Source: an uncultured Prevotellaceae bacterium
GTDB lineage: Bacteria; Bacteroidota; Bacteroidia; Bacteroidales; Bacteroidaceae
DNA length: 38,494 nucleotides
Reading direction: 5' to 3'
NCBI GenBank assembly: GCA_900557555.1
Contig: USTH01000011.1
Span: forward strand, 1 to 38,494
The stretch's first letter is position 1. Each line of letters begins with the position of its first letter. This document shows, piece by piece, positions 17,998-25,833 of the stretch. The notes beneath the pieces were generated by a model, which worked only from the letters and a program-made list of their open reading frames with translations, made no database searches and was not told the origin of the DNA. A program made the translations under genes and the position numbers.

Positions 17998-19392
17998 ATG
18001 GGAAACTTTTTTGCTCCTCCAGCATTTAAGCCGGAGATGAGAGGGCCAGAGGCCGACGCCCGTTACAAGGCGTTGCGCTGGCAGGTGTTTATCGGTGCCT
18101 TTATTGGCTATGCGGCTTTCTATATTGTCCGCAAGAATTTCAGTATGGCAATTCCTCTGCTCGAACCTTTTGGCATTGACAAGGGTGAGCTTGGTCTTGT
18201 GCTTGGTATGAATGCTGTGGCATACGCCTTGTCAAAGTTTTTGATGGGGTCGGTTTCCGACCGTTCGGACGCACGCAAGTTCCTACCGTTGGGACTGATT
18301 CTTGCTTCCTTGGCAATGGCATTCATGGTAGTGCCGATTACAGGCCTCGACCTGCTCAACCACCCAGAGCGCAAGACGCTGGCCATTGTCCTTATGGGTG
18401 TGCTCAACTTTCTGGTAGGTTGGTTCAACGGAATGGGATGGCCACCGTGCGGTCGTGTCATGACACATTGGTTCAGCCAGAAGGAGCGCGGCACATGGAT
18501 GGCAGTGTGGAACTGTGCGCACAATGTGGGAGGAGGCCTTGTGGGACCTATGGCAACCTACGGTGCAACGTGGTTCGGAGCTATGCTCTACGGCAGTAAC
18601 GAACAGCTCTATTTCCTTGCCGGAACATATATTTTCCCAGCGGCAACCGCCATACTTATAGCGATAATCGCTTTCTGCCTGTTGCGCGACACTCCGCAGT
18701 CGTGCGGCCTTCCATCCATAGAGGAGTGGCGCAATGACTATCCTGAAAACTACAGTGAAAAGGACGAAGAGGTGTTGCCCGTAAAGGACATATTCTTTAA
18801 GTATGTGTTCAATAACAAGTTCTTGTGGTTTATAGCCATCTCCAACGCTTTTGTTTACATGGTGCGTTATGGCTGCCTTGACTGGGCTCCCGCCATGCTC
18901 AAGGATAAGGGCATTGATTTGACGGAGGCTGGCTGGGCGTATTTCGCCTACGAGTATGCTGCAATTCCTGGCACCATCATCTGTGGCATTGTCAGCGACA
19001 AGCTCTTTCATGGCAAGCGCTCCATGCCTACCGTAATCTTTATGCTTCTTGTGGCCGTCTTTATCGGTCTTTATTGGTACGCCTTTAACATGGCAACCCC
19101 GAACCTCGCCCTTATTGTCACCTGCATGATAGGTATCGGCTTCTTCATTTATGGACCGGTGATGCTTATCGGTGTGCAGGCTCTCGACCTCGCACCGAAG
19201 AATGCCGCTGGCACTGCGGCTGGTTTCACTGGCTTTTTTGGCTATTTCTTCGGTACGGCCATACTGGCCAACTATATTGTAGGCCTTGTTGCAGAAAATG
19301 TCAGCTGGGATGCCACGTTTGCCATGTTGCTGGGTGCATGTGCGCTTTCCATTGTCTTTATGCTTATGACGGTAGGCGGTAAGAAGAACTGA
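17998..19392 (+). CDS. glpT: Glycerol-3-phosphate:phosphate antiporter (OPA family MFS)
   Basis: 464 residues with 12 predicted hydrophobic segments. It aligns well by eye with E. coli GlpT throughout, including YIVRKNFSMAIP, GWFNGMGWPPCGR, WNCAHNVGGG and LDLAPKNAAGTAAGFTG. The residues that bind substrate phosphate in GlpT are kept: R45, H175 and R291 (family R45, H165, R269). It exchanges external G3P for internal phosphate at the inner membrane and would feed the GlpABC complex encoded just upstream. A terminator and its own promoter precede it. The second OPA transporter follows after 47 bp. Confidence 0.93.
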   Translation: MGNFFAPPAFKPEMRGPEADARYKALRWQVFIGAFIGYAAFYIVRKNFSMAIPLLEPFGIDKGELGLVLGMNAVAYALSKFLMGSVSDRSDARKFLPLGLILASLAMAFMVVPITGLDLLNHPERKTLAIVLMGVLNFLVGWFNGMGWPPCGRVMTHWFSQKERGTWMAVWNCAHNVGGGLVGPMATYGATWFGAMLYGSNEQLYFLAGTYIFPAATAILIAIIAFCLLRDTPQSCGLPSIEEWRNDYPENYSEKDEEVLPVKDIFFKYVFNNKFLWFIAISNAFVYMVRYGCLDWAPAMLKDKGIDLTEAGWAYFAYEYAAIPGTIICGIVSDKLFHGKRSMPTVIFMLLVAVFIGLYWYAFNMATPNLALIVTCMIGIGFFIYGPVMLIGVQALDLAPKNAAGTAAGFTGFFGYFFGTAILANYIVGLVAENVSWDATFAMLLGACALSIVFMLMTVGGKKN

Positions 19393-19439
19393 CAATTCAC
19401 TCATAAAAGACATCAACCCTTTTTAAAAAAGTAAGTAAT

Positions 19440-20930
19440 ATGGAAAAAAAGGAATCTGCTTATGCTTCGCTTGGAGCTAACAAGAAAAAATTCCTGAAAT
19501 GGCAGATGGGCACCATTGCAGTAACCATGATTGGCTATGCCCTGTTTTATTTCGTCCGCAAGAACTTCTCGCTTGCTATGCCGGGACTTACGGCGGAATA
19601 TGGTATTTCCAACAAGAGCTTCGGCTGGATTCTCTTTGCCGGTTCTCTCGTCTACGGCTTCTCCCGTTTCATCAACGGCTATGTTGTTGACCGCGTAAGA
19701 GGTCGCATCGTGATGGCGGTCGGCCTGCTGCTATGCGCCGTTGCCAACTTTGCTTTCGGTTTCGGGGCAGACCTCAGCGTCTGGCTCACAGGAGAACAAA
19801 ATGGTCCCAAAATGGTCGAGACCCTCACTCTGGTGATGGGTGTCACCATAATCCTCAACCAATACTTCCAAGGCATGGGTTATCCTCCGTGCGCCCGCAT
19901 TCTTCCTCACTGGATTCACCCCTCTGAACTTGCAACCAAAATGTCTATATGGAACTGCTCCCACTCGGTGGGTGCATCGTTGGCCGTTGTGATGTGTGGT
20001 TATCTGATGGGTACTCTTGGCACAGACCTCAGCGCCAATGCTGATGTTGTGGCAAACATCACTGCAAACCTCGGTGGCGACGCTAAGGCTGCTGAACAGG
20101 CTCTCTCTTATGCTGCCCATATAGGCGCATGGAAATGGTGTTTCTATGTTCCGGCAATGATGGCCGTGGCTGGTGCATTCTACATTTTCATCGCTCTGCG
20201 CGATGAGCCGAAAGATGTAGGGCTTCCTGATCTTCCTGACACTGGGCTTGGTAACCTTAACAAGACGATAGACAAGCAGGCCAAGAAGAAATTCGAGCTT
20301 GAAATGGTATGGAAAAACCGCTGGGTCTGGACATTCTGCATCGCCAACCTCTTTGTCTACGTGGTGCGCATGGGTATTCTTGACTGGGGACCAAAATTCC
20401 TTACCGAAAGCCGTGGGCTGAACATTAAGGATGCAGCATGGACCGTTGCTGCATTTGAAATAGCTGGTATTGTGGGCACACTCTGTGCAGGCTGGCTTAC
20501 CGACAAACTCTTTAAGGGCAAAGGCCACCGCATGTGTGTGGTCTGCATGGCTGGTGCAGGTCTGTTTATGCTTATCTTCCGCTTCCTTCCCGAAACGGCC
20601 AGCCTTGGCGTTACGGCAGCGGTGCTTGTGGGTGCAGGCTTCTTTATTTATGGCCCTCAGGCGCTGATTGGCATAGAACTCGGAAACCAAGCAACCAAGG
20701 AAGCATCGGCCCGCGCCAACGGCATAGCAGGCATTCTGGGCTATCTCGGTGCTGGTCTGTCTGGTCTTTTGGTCGGTTACATCGCTGACTCATCATTTGG
20801 CTGGACTGGCGTGTTCTCCACCATCATTGTGGTTGCGTTTGTCGGCATGTTCATATTGATTTCCATGTGGCAGGCCCCGCGCGACGGCTATGAGCGTGCT
20901 TCCAAGATACAATATAATGACGAGAAATAA
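19440..20930 (+). CDS. Second OPA-family organophosphate:phosphate antiporter (UhpT/UhpC-like)
   Basis: 496 residues, 12 hydrophobic segments, related to but clearly divergent from the preceding GlpT. Phosphate-binding positions are conserved: R40 in YFVRKNF, H175 in WNCSHSVGAS and R310 in VVRMGILDWGP, arguing for transport, not only sensing. IYGPQALIGIELGNQATKEASARANGIAGILGYLGAG resembles UhpC/UhpT more than GlpT. An extra hydrophilic insertion of about 35 residues (about 190-228, rich in Ala, Asn, Asp) sits between the fifth and sixth helices, on the predicted periplasmic side. The substrate is likely a phosphorylated sugar, glycerol or glycerate compound. It is probably co-transcribed with glpT (47-bp gap, no terminator). 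Confidence 0.8.
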   Translation: MEKKESAYASLGANKKKFLKWQMGTIAVTMIGYALFYFVRKNFSLAMPGLTAEYGISNKSFGWILFAGSLVYGFSRFINGYVVDRVRGRIVMAVGLLLCAVANFAFGFGADLSVWLTGEQNGPKMVETLTLVMGVTIILNQYFQGMGYPPCARILPHWIHPSELATKMSIWNCSHSVGASLAVVMCGYLMGTLGTDLSANADVVANITANLGGDAKAAEQALSYAAHIGAWKWCFYVPAMMAVAGAFYIFIALRDEPKDVGLPDLPDTGLGNLNKTIDKQAKKKFELEMVWKNRWVWTFCIANLFVYVVRMGILDWGPKFLTESRGLNIKDAAWTVAAFEIAGIVGTLCAGWLTDKLFKGKGHRMCVVCMAGAGLFMLIFRFLPETASLGVTAAVLVGAGFFIYGPQALIGIELGNQATKEASARANGIAGILGYLGAGLSGLLVGYIADSSFGWTGVFSTIIVVAFVGMFILISMWQAPRDGYERASKIQYNDEK

Positions 20931-20980
20931 ACCTTTTTTCAGATTTATTTTCGTTTAACAACAATTTAACCGACAAAATG

Positions 20981-21010
20981 TTTGTAGGTTGAAATAAATA
21001 TCTAACTTTG
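20981..21010 (+). promoter_or_regulatory. Probable promoter of the HAD phosphatase gene
   Basis: TTTG at 20981-20984 and TAACTTTG at 21003-21010 match the -33/-7 consensus (18-bp spacer). The segment TTGTAGGTT...GAAATA is shared with the porin promoter at 21990. Confidence 0.6.
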
Positions 21011-21050
21011 TCATGTCTTCCAATGGGCAAAAGCCTGCGGAAGGCATGAC
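21010..21050 (+). promoter_or_regulatory. Hairpin in the 5' leader of the HAD phosphatase gene
   Basis: Arms GTCATGTCTTCC (21010-21021) and GGAAGGCATGAC (21039-21050) pair over 12 bp with one G-U. An inner stem GGC-AAAA-GCC (21026-21035) extends it. It abuts the -7 box and is not followed by a T-run, so it may be an operator or RNA element; it could also stabilise the transcript. Confidence 0.45.
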
Positions 21051-21071
21051 AAACTTTAATATATATGTATT

Positions 21072-21947
21072 ATGGCAGATTTTGACAAATACATGTCGCC
21101 GATGGGCGAAGAAAAACTTATGGAGGCCTGTGCGGCAATCAAGCATGTGGCGCTTGATATGGACGGCACGATTTATATGGGTTCCACACTTTTCCCTTTT
21201 ACCATACCTTTCTTAAAGACTTTGACGGACAACGGAATCGGTTACTCGTTTCTGACGAACAACCCCACCAAGAGCCGTGCAGACTATCTCAAGCGTCTGG
21301 AGTCGTTGGGCATACATGCCACTTCAGACGAAATGTTTACGTCTGCAATCTCTACCATAGAATACATCAAGACCCACCACCCCGAGGCTCGGCGTCTTTT
21401 CCTGCTCGGCACACCAAGCATGATAAAGGAGTTTGAGGATGCAGGCTTCGAATCGGTGCCCGACAGTCCCGACGAGAGGCCAGATGTGCTTGTCGTGGCC
21501 TTTGACACCACACTTGTTTATTCGCGCCTGTGTCGTGCCACATGGTGGGCTTCGCAGGGAGTGCCTTACATCGCCACCAACCCCGACTGGGTATGCCCCA
21601 CAGACCAAGAGGTGATACTCGTGGACTGCGGTTCAATACAGAAGTGCATTGAGGCAGCCTGTGGACGCAAGGCAGACATCGTAATAGGCAAACCTAATCC
21701 TGGAATGCTTGACGGCATTCGCGAGAAGTTTGGCCTTCGTCCTGAGGAGATAGCCATGTGTGGCGACCGTATATATACTGATGTGCGCACGGCACAGAAT
21801 GCCGGCGGACTGGGCGTGCTGGTGCTTTCGGGCGAGACAACACTCGAAACGGCCGTCAGTTCAGACCCACAGCCAGATATCACGGTTTCTGACATCGGGG
21901 AATTCGGCAAATTGCTGCTGAAAGCGAGAAAAATTAAAGGTTTTTAA
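21072..21947 (+). CDS. HAD-superfamily IIA phosphatase (NagD / glycerol-phosphatase-like)
   Basis: 291 residues. HAD motifs are D29-x-D31 in LDMDGTIY (nucleophile and acid/base), TNNPTKS for motif II, K207 in IGKPNPGM and GDRIYTD (231-237) for motif III/IV. The cap is of the C2a type. NagD/pNPPase/glycerol-3-phosphatase family members remove phosphate from small sugar or glycerol phosphates in the cytosol. The position after glpABC and two organophosphate antiporters suggests G3P or a related compound as substrate, which is an inference. It has its own promoter and a hairpin leader. Confidence 0.85.
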   Translation: MADFDKYMSPMGEEKLMEACAAIKHVALDMDGTIYMGSTLFPFTIPFLKTLTDNGIGYSFLTNNPTKSRADYLKRLESLGIHATSDEMFTSAISTIEYIKTHHPEARRLFLLGTPSMIKEFEDAGFESVPDSPDERPDVLVVAFDTTLVYSRLCRATWWASQGVPYIATNPDWVCPTDQEVILVDCGSIQKCIEAACGRKADIVIGKPNPGMLDGIREKFGLRPEEIAMCGDRIYTDVRTAQNAGGLGVLVLSGETTLETAVSSDPQPDITVSDIGEFGKLLLKARKIKGF

Positions 21948-21989
21948 CTGAAATGCCCAAAAAAACACTAAAAATACTCCCTAAATTCA

Positions 21990-22018
21990 TTGTAGGTTCT
22001 GAAATAGTGTTATCTTTG
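21990..22018 (+). promoter_or_regulatory. Probable porin promoter
   Basis: TTG at 21990-21992 and TATCTTTG at 22011-22018 (18-bp gap) fit the -33/-7 consensus. TTGTAGGTT followed by TGAAATA is nearly the same as in the HAD promoter. The leader to the porin ATG is about 130 nt. Confidence 0.6.
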
Positions 22019-22044
22019 TCAGTGAAAGAGGGCAGGAAAAACCC

Positions 22045-22070
22045 TTAAATATAGTAGTTAAATATAGTAG
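22045..22070 (+). repeat. Two exact 13-bp tandem copies in the porin leader
   Basis: TTAAATATAGTAG occurs at 22045-22057 and again at 22058-22070. It is in the AT-rich 5' leader of the porin mRNA. Function unknown. Confidence 0.6.
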
Positions 22071-22156
22071 AATGAATTTAATTTAATAATAACTTGAGAA
22101 CGTAAAACAACTCAAATAAATTGTGTTAATTTATTAATTTCTAAAAATTTTTAAGC

Positions 22157-23272
22157 ATGAAACGTTTATTTGTACTTCCTATCGCAGCGCTGGCAATGAG
22201 CCCAGTATTTGCTGCCAACGAAAACGAAGTTGCTCCTGAAGCTTCTAACATCGAGGTTGCTACCGCATCAGCTCAGGCTGCTCCATGTGCGGCACTTCCT
22301 AAGATTTCCGGTTACCTCCAGACAGGCTGGAACTACAACAACCCCGCAGGTCTCGGAAACTCTACATCTTCTTTCCAGGCTAAGCGCCTCCGTTTGATTA
22401 TGGACGGCAACTGTGGTGAGAACATAGACTTCCGTCTCCAGATTGAAGCCTTCAACGGCATCGCTGGTTCTACAAACGGCAACGGTCAGAAGAATATTCA
22501 GGTAATGGATGCTTTCGCAACTTGGAAGATTATGCCTGAATTCAAGATCCGCGCAGGTCAGTTCTACACTCCGCTCGGCTATGAGAACTACGACATCTCT
22601 CCAGCTACTTTGGAAACCGTAGACTTCTCTAACATCGTTTACCGTATGGCTTGCCGCAACCCATATTCTTACAACTTCGTAGACTATGGTCGTGACCTCG
22701 GTATCATGTTCATCGGTGATGTTACTCCTTACTTCCACTATGATGTAGCTTTGACCAACGGTCAGATTCCTTGCAAGGATGACAACAATAAGTCAAAGGA
22801 TATCTATGTAAGTGGTACTTTCAAACCTTTCAAGTACTTCAACATCAAGGCTACCTATAGCTTTGGTTCAATGACAGGTACAGACCACCTTGCTGGTGGC
22901 CCCGCTAAGCGTGATGGCAACCACGAACTCAACCGCTTCGTTGCTGGTGCTTGGTACAACAACCCAACAGGTTTCGATATCCGTGGTGAATACGGTATGA
23001 TGAATGGTGCCGGTGTAAAGGAGCAGGGTGCTTACGGTCTCGTAGGTTATCACTATGGTAAGTTCCTTCCTATCGCACGTTGGGATTGGTATCAGGATCG
23101 CACTAACCACTATAACAACAACAACTACAACCGTATCCTCATAGGTTGCACATACCAGCTCACAAAGAACACTAAGGTTCAGGTTAACTATGGCCACACA
23201 ATGTATGGCGACCATAATGCCAACGGTTCTACTGCAGAGCAGGTTCAGATCATGGGTCTCTTCAAGTTCTAA
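22157..23272 (+). CDS. Outer-membrane porin, phosphate-selective porin O/P type
   Basis: 371 residues. A signal peptide is evident (MKRLFVLPIAALAMSPVFA, cleavage near 19-20). The mature part alternates short amphipathic beta strands, begins ISGYLQTGWNYNN, contains RLRLIMDGNCGENIDFRLQIEAF and MDAFATWKIMPEFKIRAGQFYTPLGYENYDISPATLETVDF, and ends in GLFKF with a terminal Phe. These are features of OprP/OprO-type porins found widely in Bacteroidetes. It would let phosphate or organophosphates through the outer membrane. Codons are strongly biased to a few C-ending and GGT/GCT forms, unlike most neighbours, indicating high expression. A long AT-rich leader precedes it and a strong terminator follows. 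Confidence 0.85.
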   Translation: MKRLFVLPIAALAMSPVFAANENEVAPEASNIEVATASAQAAPCAALPKISGYLQTGWNYNNPAGLGNSTSSFQAKRLRLIMDGNCGENIDFRLQIEAFNGIAGSTNGNGQKNIQVMDAFATWKIMPEFKIRAGQFYTPLGYENYDISPATLETVDFSNIVYRMACRNPYSYNFVDYGRDLGIMFIGDVTPYFHYDVALTNGQIPCKDDNNKSKDIYVSGTFKPFKYFNIKATYSFGSMTGTDHLAGGPAKRDGNHELNRFVAGAWYNNPTGFDIRGEYGMMNGAGVKEQGAYGLVGYHYGKFLPIARWDWYQDRTNHYNNNNYNRILIGCTYQLTKNTKVQVNYGHTMYGDHNANGSTAEQVQIMGLFKF

Positions 23273-23321
23273 TTTGTTGACATAGTCAGTTAGAATTAAA
23301 GATTCTTAATGATTAAATAAG

Positions 23322-23368
23322 GTGTGAGCCCGTTCTTTTTTGAGTTGGGGCGGGCTCACACTCTTTTT
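23322..23368 (+). terminator. Terminator after the porin gene
   Basis: Perfect 11-bp arms GTGTGAGCCCG (23322-23332) and CGGGCTCACAC (23351-23361), then TCTTTTT. It lies between porin and propeller genes, so the latter is either read through or has a weak promoter of its own (none clearly seen; TTG at 23399-23401 is a possible -33). Confidence 0.85.
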
Positions 23369-23443
23369 AAAAACTATAATAAAAAGGCACATAGACTTGT
23401 TTTACGATATTCCCTTTTTAACTAACTAATAAATTTATTGACT

Positions 23444-24460
23444 ATGAAGAAGCTTTTTGTTATGCTTGCAGTTGCTGTAGTTTCTACAGCTGCTTACGCT
23501 CAGCACCTCGGTACTGAGTATCGTCTCAAGAAAGTAGTAGAAGTTCCCGGACGTCAGGGCATCGCTGCTGACAAGGATTATTTCTATGTATCTGACACCC
23601 GTGGTCTTTACAAGTTCGACAAGAACTGGAATCTCGTGCAGAAGAGAGTTCAGACCAAGGATCCCAAGACTGGCAAGTTTATCGATCCGTTGTTCAACAA
23701 CCCCGATCCTGCCAAGGGCGGTGCAAACCACTTTGGTGACATCGATGTTTACAATGGCAAGATCTACACCGGTAACGAGTATTTCAACCTTGGCCGTGGC
23801 GTCAACATCTCTGTAGATATCTACGATGCTAACACTCTCCAGTATCTTGAGAGCATTCCATGGAGACCAGAGTCTGGTCAGGTAGAGGTTTCTGGTGTTG
23901 CCGTTGACCGCGAGCGCAACCTCGTATGGCTTTCAGACTGGGTTGACAGCCGTTATGTATATGCATACAGCCTCGAAACAAAGCAGTACTACACAAAGGT
24001 ACAGTGCCGTCCAGAACCATACTGGTGCCAGGGTATCTTTATTGTAGACGGTGTTATGCTTCTTGCTGCTGATGATGGCGAGTCTACTTATCACATTGCC
24101 GACAATGTCTACAAGATGGACATCACTGGTGCTCCTTTCACTGGCCTCGTTCATGGTACAGAACCTGTTAAGGACACTCCGTGGTCTGTTAAGACCGACA
24201 AGGACGGCAAGGTTGTTAAGCGTACAGGTGAAATCGCTGGTGGCGCAATGGGCGGCAGAGTAGAACTTCTCCGCGAGATGACCGACTTCCGCCGTGCAGG
24301 TGAAATCGAAGGTCTTTGCATCGACCCAACCACCGACGACCTCCTCGTGTTGAACAACCGTGGCACCCAGATCATTCTTGGTATGAGCCAGGGCCCGTTC
24401 ACAAACGAAGGCTACACAAAGGAAATACACGAAGTTTACATCTACGAAAAGATCAAGTAA
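23444..24460 (+). CDS. Exported beta-propeller-like protein of unknown function
   Basis: The ATG at 23444 is preferred over an in-frame TTG at 23438, giving 338 residues starting MKKLFVMLAVAVVSTAAYAQ, a clear signal peptide. The rest reads as repeated four-stranded blades: VPGRQGIAADKDYFYVSDTRGLYKFD, GDIDVYNGKIYTGNEYF, VSGVAVDRERNLVWLSDW, IEGLCIDPTTDDLLVLNNRG. This suggests an NHL/SMP-30-like propeller in the periplasm or on the surface. No catalytic motif is certain; acidic residues in VSDTRG, LAADDGES and CIDPTTDD could bind a metal. Codon use is highly biased, as in the upstream porin, so it is probably abundant. Placement next to a phosphate-selective porin and glp genes hints at organophosphate handling, which is only an inference. 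Confidence 0.75.
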   Translation: MKKLFVMLAVAVVSTAAYAQHLGTEYRLKKVVEVPGRQGIAADKDYFYVSDTRGLYKFDKNWNLVQKRVQTKDPKTGKFIDPLFNNPDPAKGGANHFGDIDVYNGKIYTGNEYFNLGRGVNISVDIYDANTLQYLESIPWRPESGQVEVSGVAVDRERNLVWLSDWVDSRYVYAYSLETKQYYTKVQCRPEPYWCQGIFIVDGVMLLAADDGESTYHIADNVYKMDITGAPFTGLVHGTEPVKDTPWSVKTDKDGKVVKRTGEIAGGAMGGRVELLREMTDFRRAGEIEGLCIDPTTDDLLVLNNRGTQIILGMSQGPFTNEGYTKEIHEVYIYEKIK

Positions 24461-24491
24461 TCTAACTTCCGTATTATTCTTAATATGAGGG

Positions 24492-24530
24492 CTTCCGCAG
24501 AAATCTCCGGATTTCTGCGGAAGTTTTTTT
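24492..24530 (+). terminator. Terminator after the propeller gene
   Basis: Perfect 13-bp arms CTTCCGCAGAAAT (24492-24504) and ATTTCTGCGGAAG (24511-24523), 6-bp loop, seven Ts. Confidence 0.95.
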
Positions 24531-24726
24531 CTGCACGCATCATTGTTTTGCCTGCTTTTAACCCAAACCCGTCATTAGCCCGTTTTTGCTCAGTTTTTAT
24601 TACTTCTTGTTGTCTTTTGCTTTTTATGAGGCATGGAATTTTCTGCAGAATTCTTTTGCACCGTATTCCACGATGCCCCAATAATATCGCATTCAAAGAA
24701 GGGTAGAAGCAGACTTGCCGTTGCCG

Positions 24727-24836
24727 TTTCGGCCGGAATGCTGTTTCGTTTCGGCCGAAATCAATGTCCGTTTCGGCCGATGTGGATATCCGTTTCGGCC
24801 GATGTGGATATCCGTTTCGGCCGAAACACCATCGTT
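24727..24836. repeat. Array of five 22-bp units led by TTTCGGCCGA
   Basis: TTTCGGCC starts at 24727, 24749, 24771, 24793 and 24815, exactly 22 bp apart. Units 3 and 4 are identical over all 22 bp. The other units keep the leading TTTCGGCC and mostly the trailing TCCG or TTCG but differ in the middle. The core is a palindrome (TTTCGGCCGAAA is complete in units 2 and 5). Function unknown. Confidence 0.8.
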
Positions 24837-25004
24837 AAGTCTGTTTTTTGGAAGACGGAGTTGCGATTGCAGGGATAATTAGTGCTGTTTGAACGAATAT
24901 TCTTTCCGTTAGCGTTTCTTACGGAATTTTGTGGCGCGCCGGGGTATATTATCTTGTGGGAAAATCTTAATTTAGCATGTAAATTAAGCAACAACATTAA
25001 TATC

Positions 25005-25610
25005 ATGTTTTCAGGAATAATAGAGGGGATAGCCGTAGTGAAAACTATCAGCCATGACAAGGACAATGTGGACATTACGTTGACTTGCCCTTTTGCCAAC
25101 GAACTGGCCGTTTCGCAGAGCCTCGCCCACAATGGGGTGTGCCTTACCGTAACGTCGGTGTGCGGCGATGAGTACACTACTACCGCAATGCGGGAGACTC
25201 TGGAGCGCAGCAACATAGGGCAGCTTGAAGTGGGAAGTGAGGTGAACGTGGAACGTCCGTTGCCCATTAACGGACGTCTGGACGGTCACATTGTGCAGGG
25301 CCACGTGGACACTGTAGCCGTGTGTGAGTGTATAGAGGATGCGCAGGGCAGCTATATCTTCACTTTTAAGTATGCGTTTGAAAAAGATATGGCGGCAAAA
25401 GGTTATTTTTGTGTAGACAAGGGCAGTGTGACTGTTAATGGAGTCAGTCTGACAGTGTGCAACCCGACAGACGACACGTTTCAGGTGAATATCATACCTT
25501 ATACCTTTGAACATACCAATTTCCACACATTCAAGGTCGGCACTGTGGTGAACATCGAGTTTGATGTGCTCGGCAAGATGGTGAGCCGTCTGGTGCGTCT
25601 GAGCAAATAA
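25005..25610 (+). CDS. ribE: Riboflavin synthase, alpha subunit
   Basis: 201 residues from the ATG at 25005. This start is chosen because MFSGIIEG is the conserved N terminus of the family (MFTGIIE); an upstream in-frame extension to 24882 lacks any homology signal. Two lumazine-binding repeats are visible: residues about 1-96 and 97-201, each with a GHVD/NGVSLTV or NGVCLTV pattern (HNGVCLTV at 42-49, GHVDTVA at about 99-105, VNGVSLTV at about 143-150). It dismutates two 6,7-dimethyl-8-ribityllumazine to riboflavin in the cytosol. It stands alone here; other rib genes are not in the window. Confidence 0.93.
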   Translation: MFSGIIEGIAVVKTISHDKDNVDITLTCPFANELAVSQSLAHNGVCLTVTSVCGDEYTTTAMRETLERSNIGQLEVGSEVNVERPLPINGRLDGHIVQGHVDTVAVCECIEDAQGSYIFTFKYAFEKDMAAKGYFCVDKGSVTVNGVSLTVCNPTDDTFQVNIIPYTFEHTNFHTFKVGTVVNIEFDVLGKMVSRLVRLSK

Positions 25611-25833
25611 GATGACCGCCCTACCTTAATCCGGCTAATAGTAGATGTAGCTGCTGGTGGGGGAGAGTCGCCTTAGTCCGTGGAATTGACACTGGTGGGT
25701 TTCATGTTGTTGACATGCAAACTGAACAGCAATGTTGAACTGTAGGTAAAATAATCCGCCTGTTATCAAAAAAAAATTGGATTTGTTTTGTTTTGTTGCA
25801 AAAATATGTAATTTTGCATTGGATAAAAGAGAT
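25611..25833. other. Intergenic region between ribE and the leu leader
   Basis: 223 bp. No clear terminator for ribE and no gene is seen. The right end (25786-25817) holds the leu promoter. Confidence 0.4.
25786..25817 (+). promoter_or_regulatory. Probable leuACD promoter
   Basis: TTTTG at 25786-25790 and TAATTTTGC at 25809-25817, 18 bp apart, fit the Bacteroidetes -33/-7 consensus well. Transcription would start near 25823-25826, about 10-20 nt before the leader ORF. Confidence 0.7.

Larger units (their letters stand above)
24461..25004. other. 544-bp intergenic region before riboflavin synthase
   Basis: It holds the propeller terminator (24492-24530), about 200 bp with no recognised feature, the 5 x 22-bp palindrome array (24727-24836), and a small hairpin CTTAATTT/AAATTAAG (24966-24988) just before ribE. 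The open frame running into ribE from 24882 has no family signature before MFSGIIEG. No FMN riboswitch was recognised. Confidence 0.6.

Noticed and set aside
18283..19416. Minus-strand ORF of 377 codons opposite glpT
   Set aside because: It is a mirror of the GlpT reading frame in a G/C-biased gene, rich in His, Arg and Cys, with no family motif. GlpT on the plus strand is unambiguous.
24727..24836. Small CRISPR array
   Set aside because: The conserved part is about 10 bp and the variable part about 12 bp, two units are entirely identical, and no cas gene is near.
24882..25004. N-terminal extension of riboflavin synthase
   Set aside because: The family begins MFTGIIE; MFSGIIEG starts at 25005. 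The upstream residues have no similarity and overlap an intergenic hairpin.
24838..25004. FMN riboswitch upstream of ribE
   Set aside because: The conserved RFN core sequences are not present.
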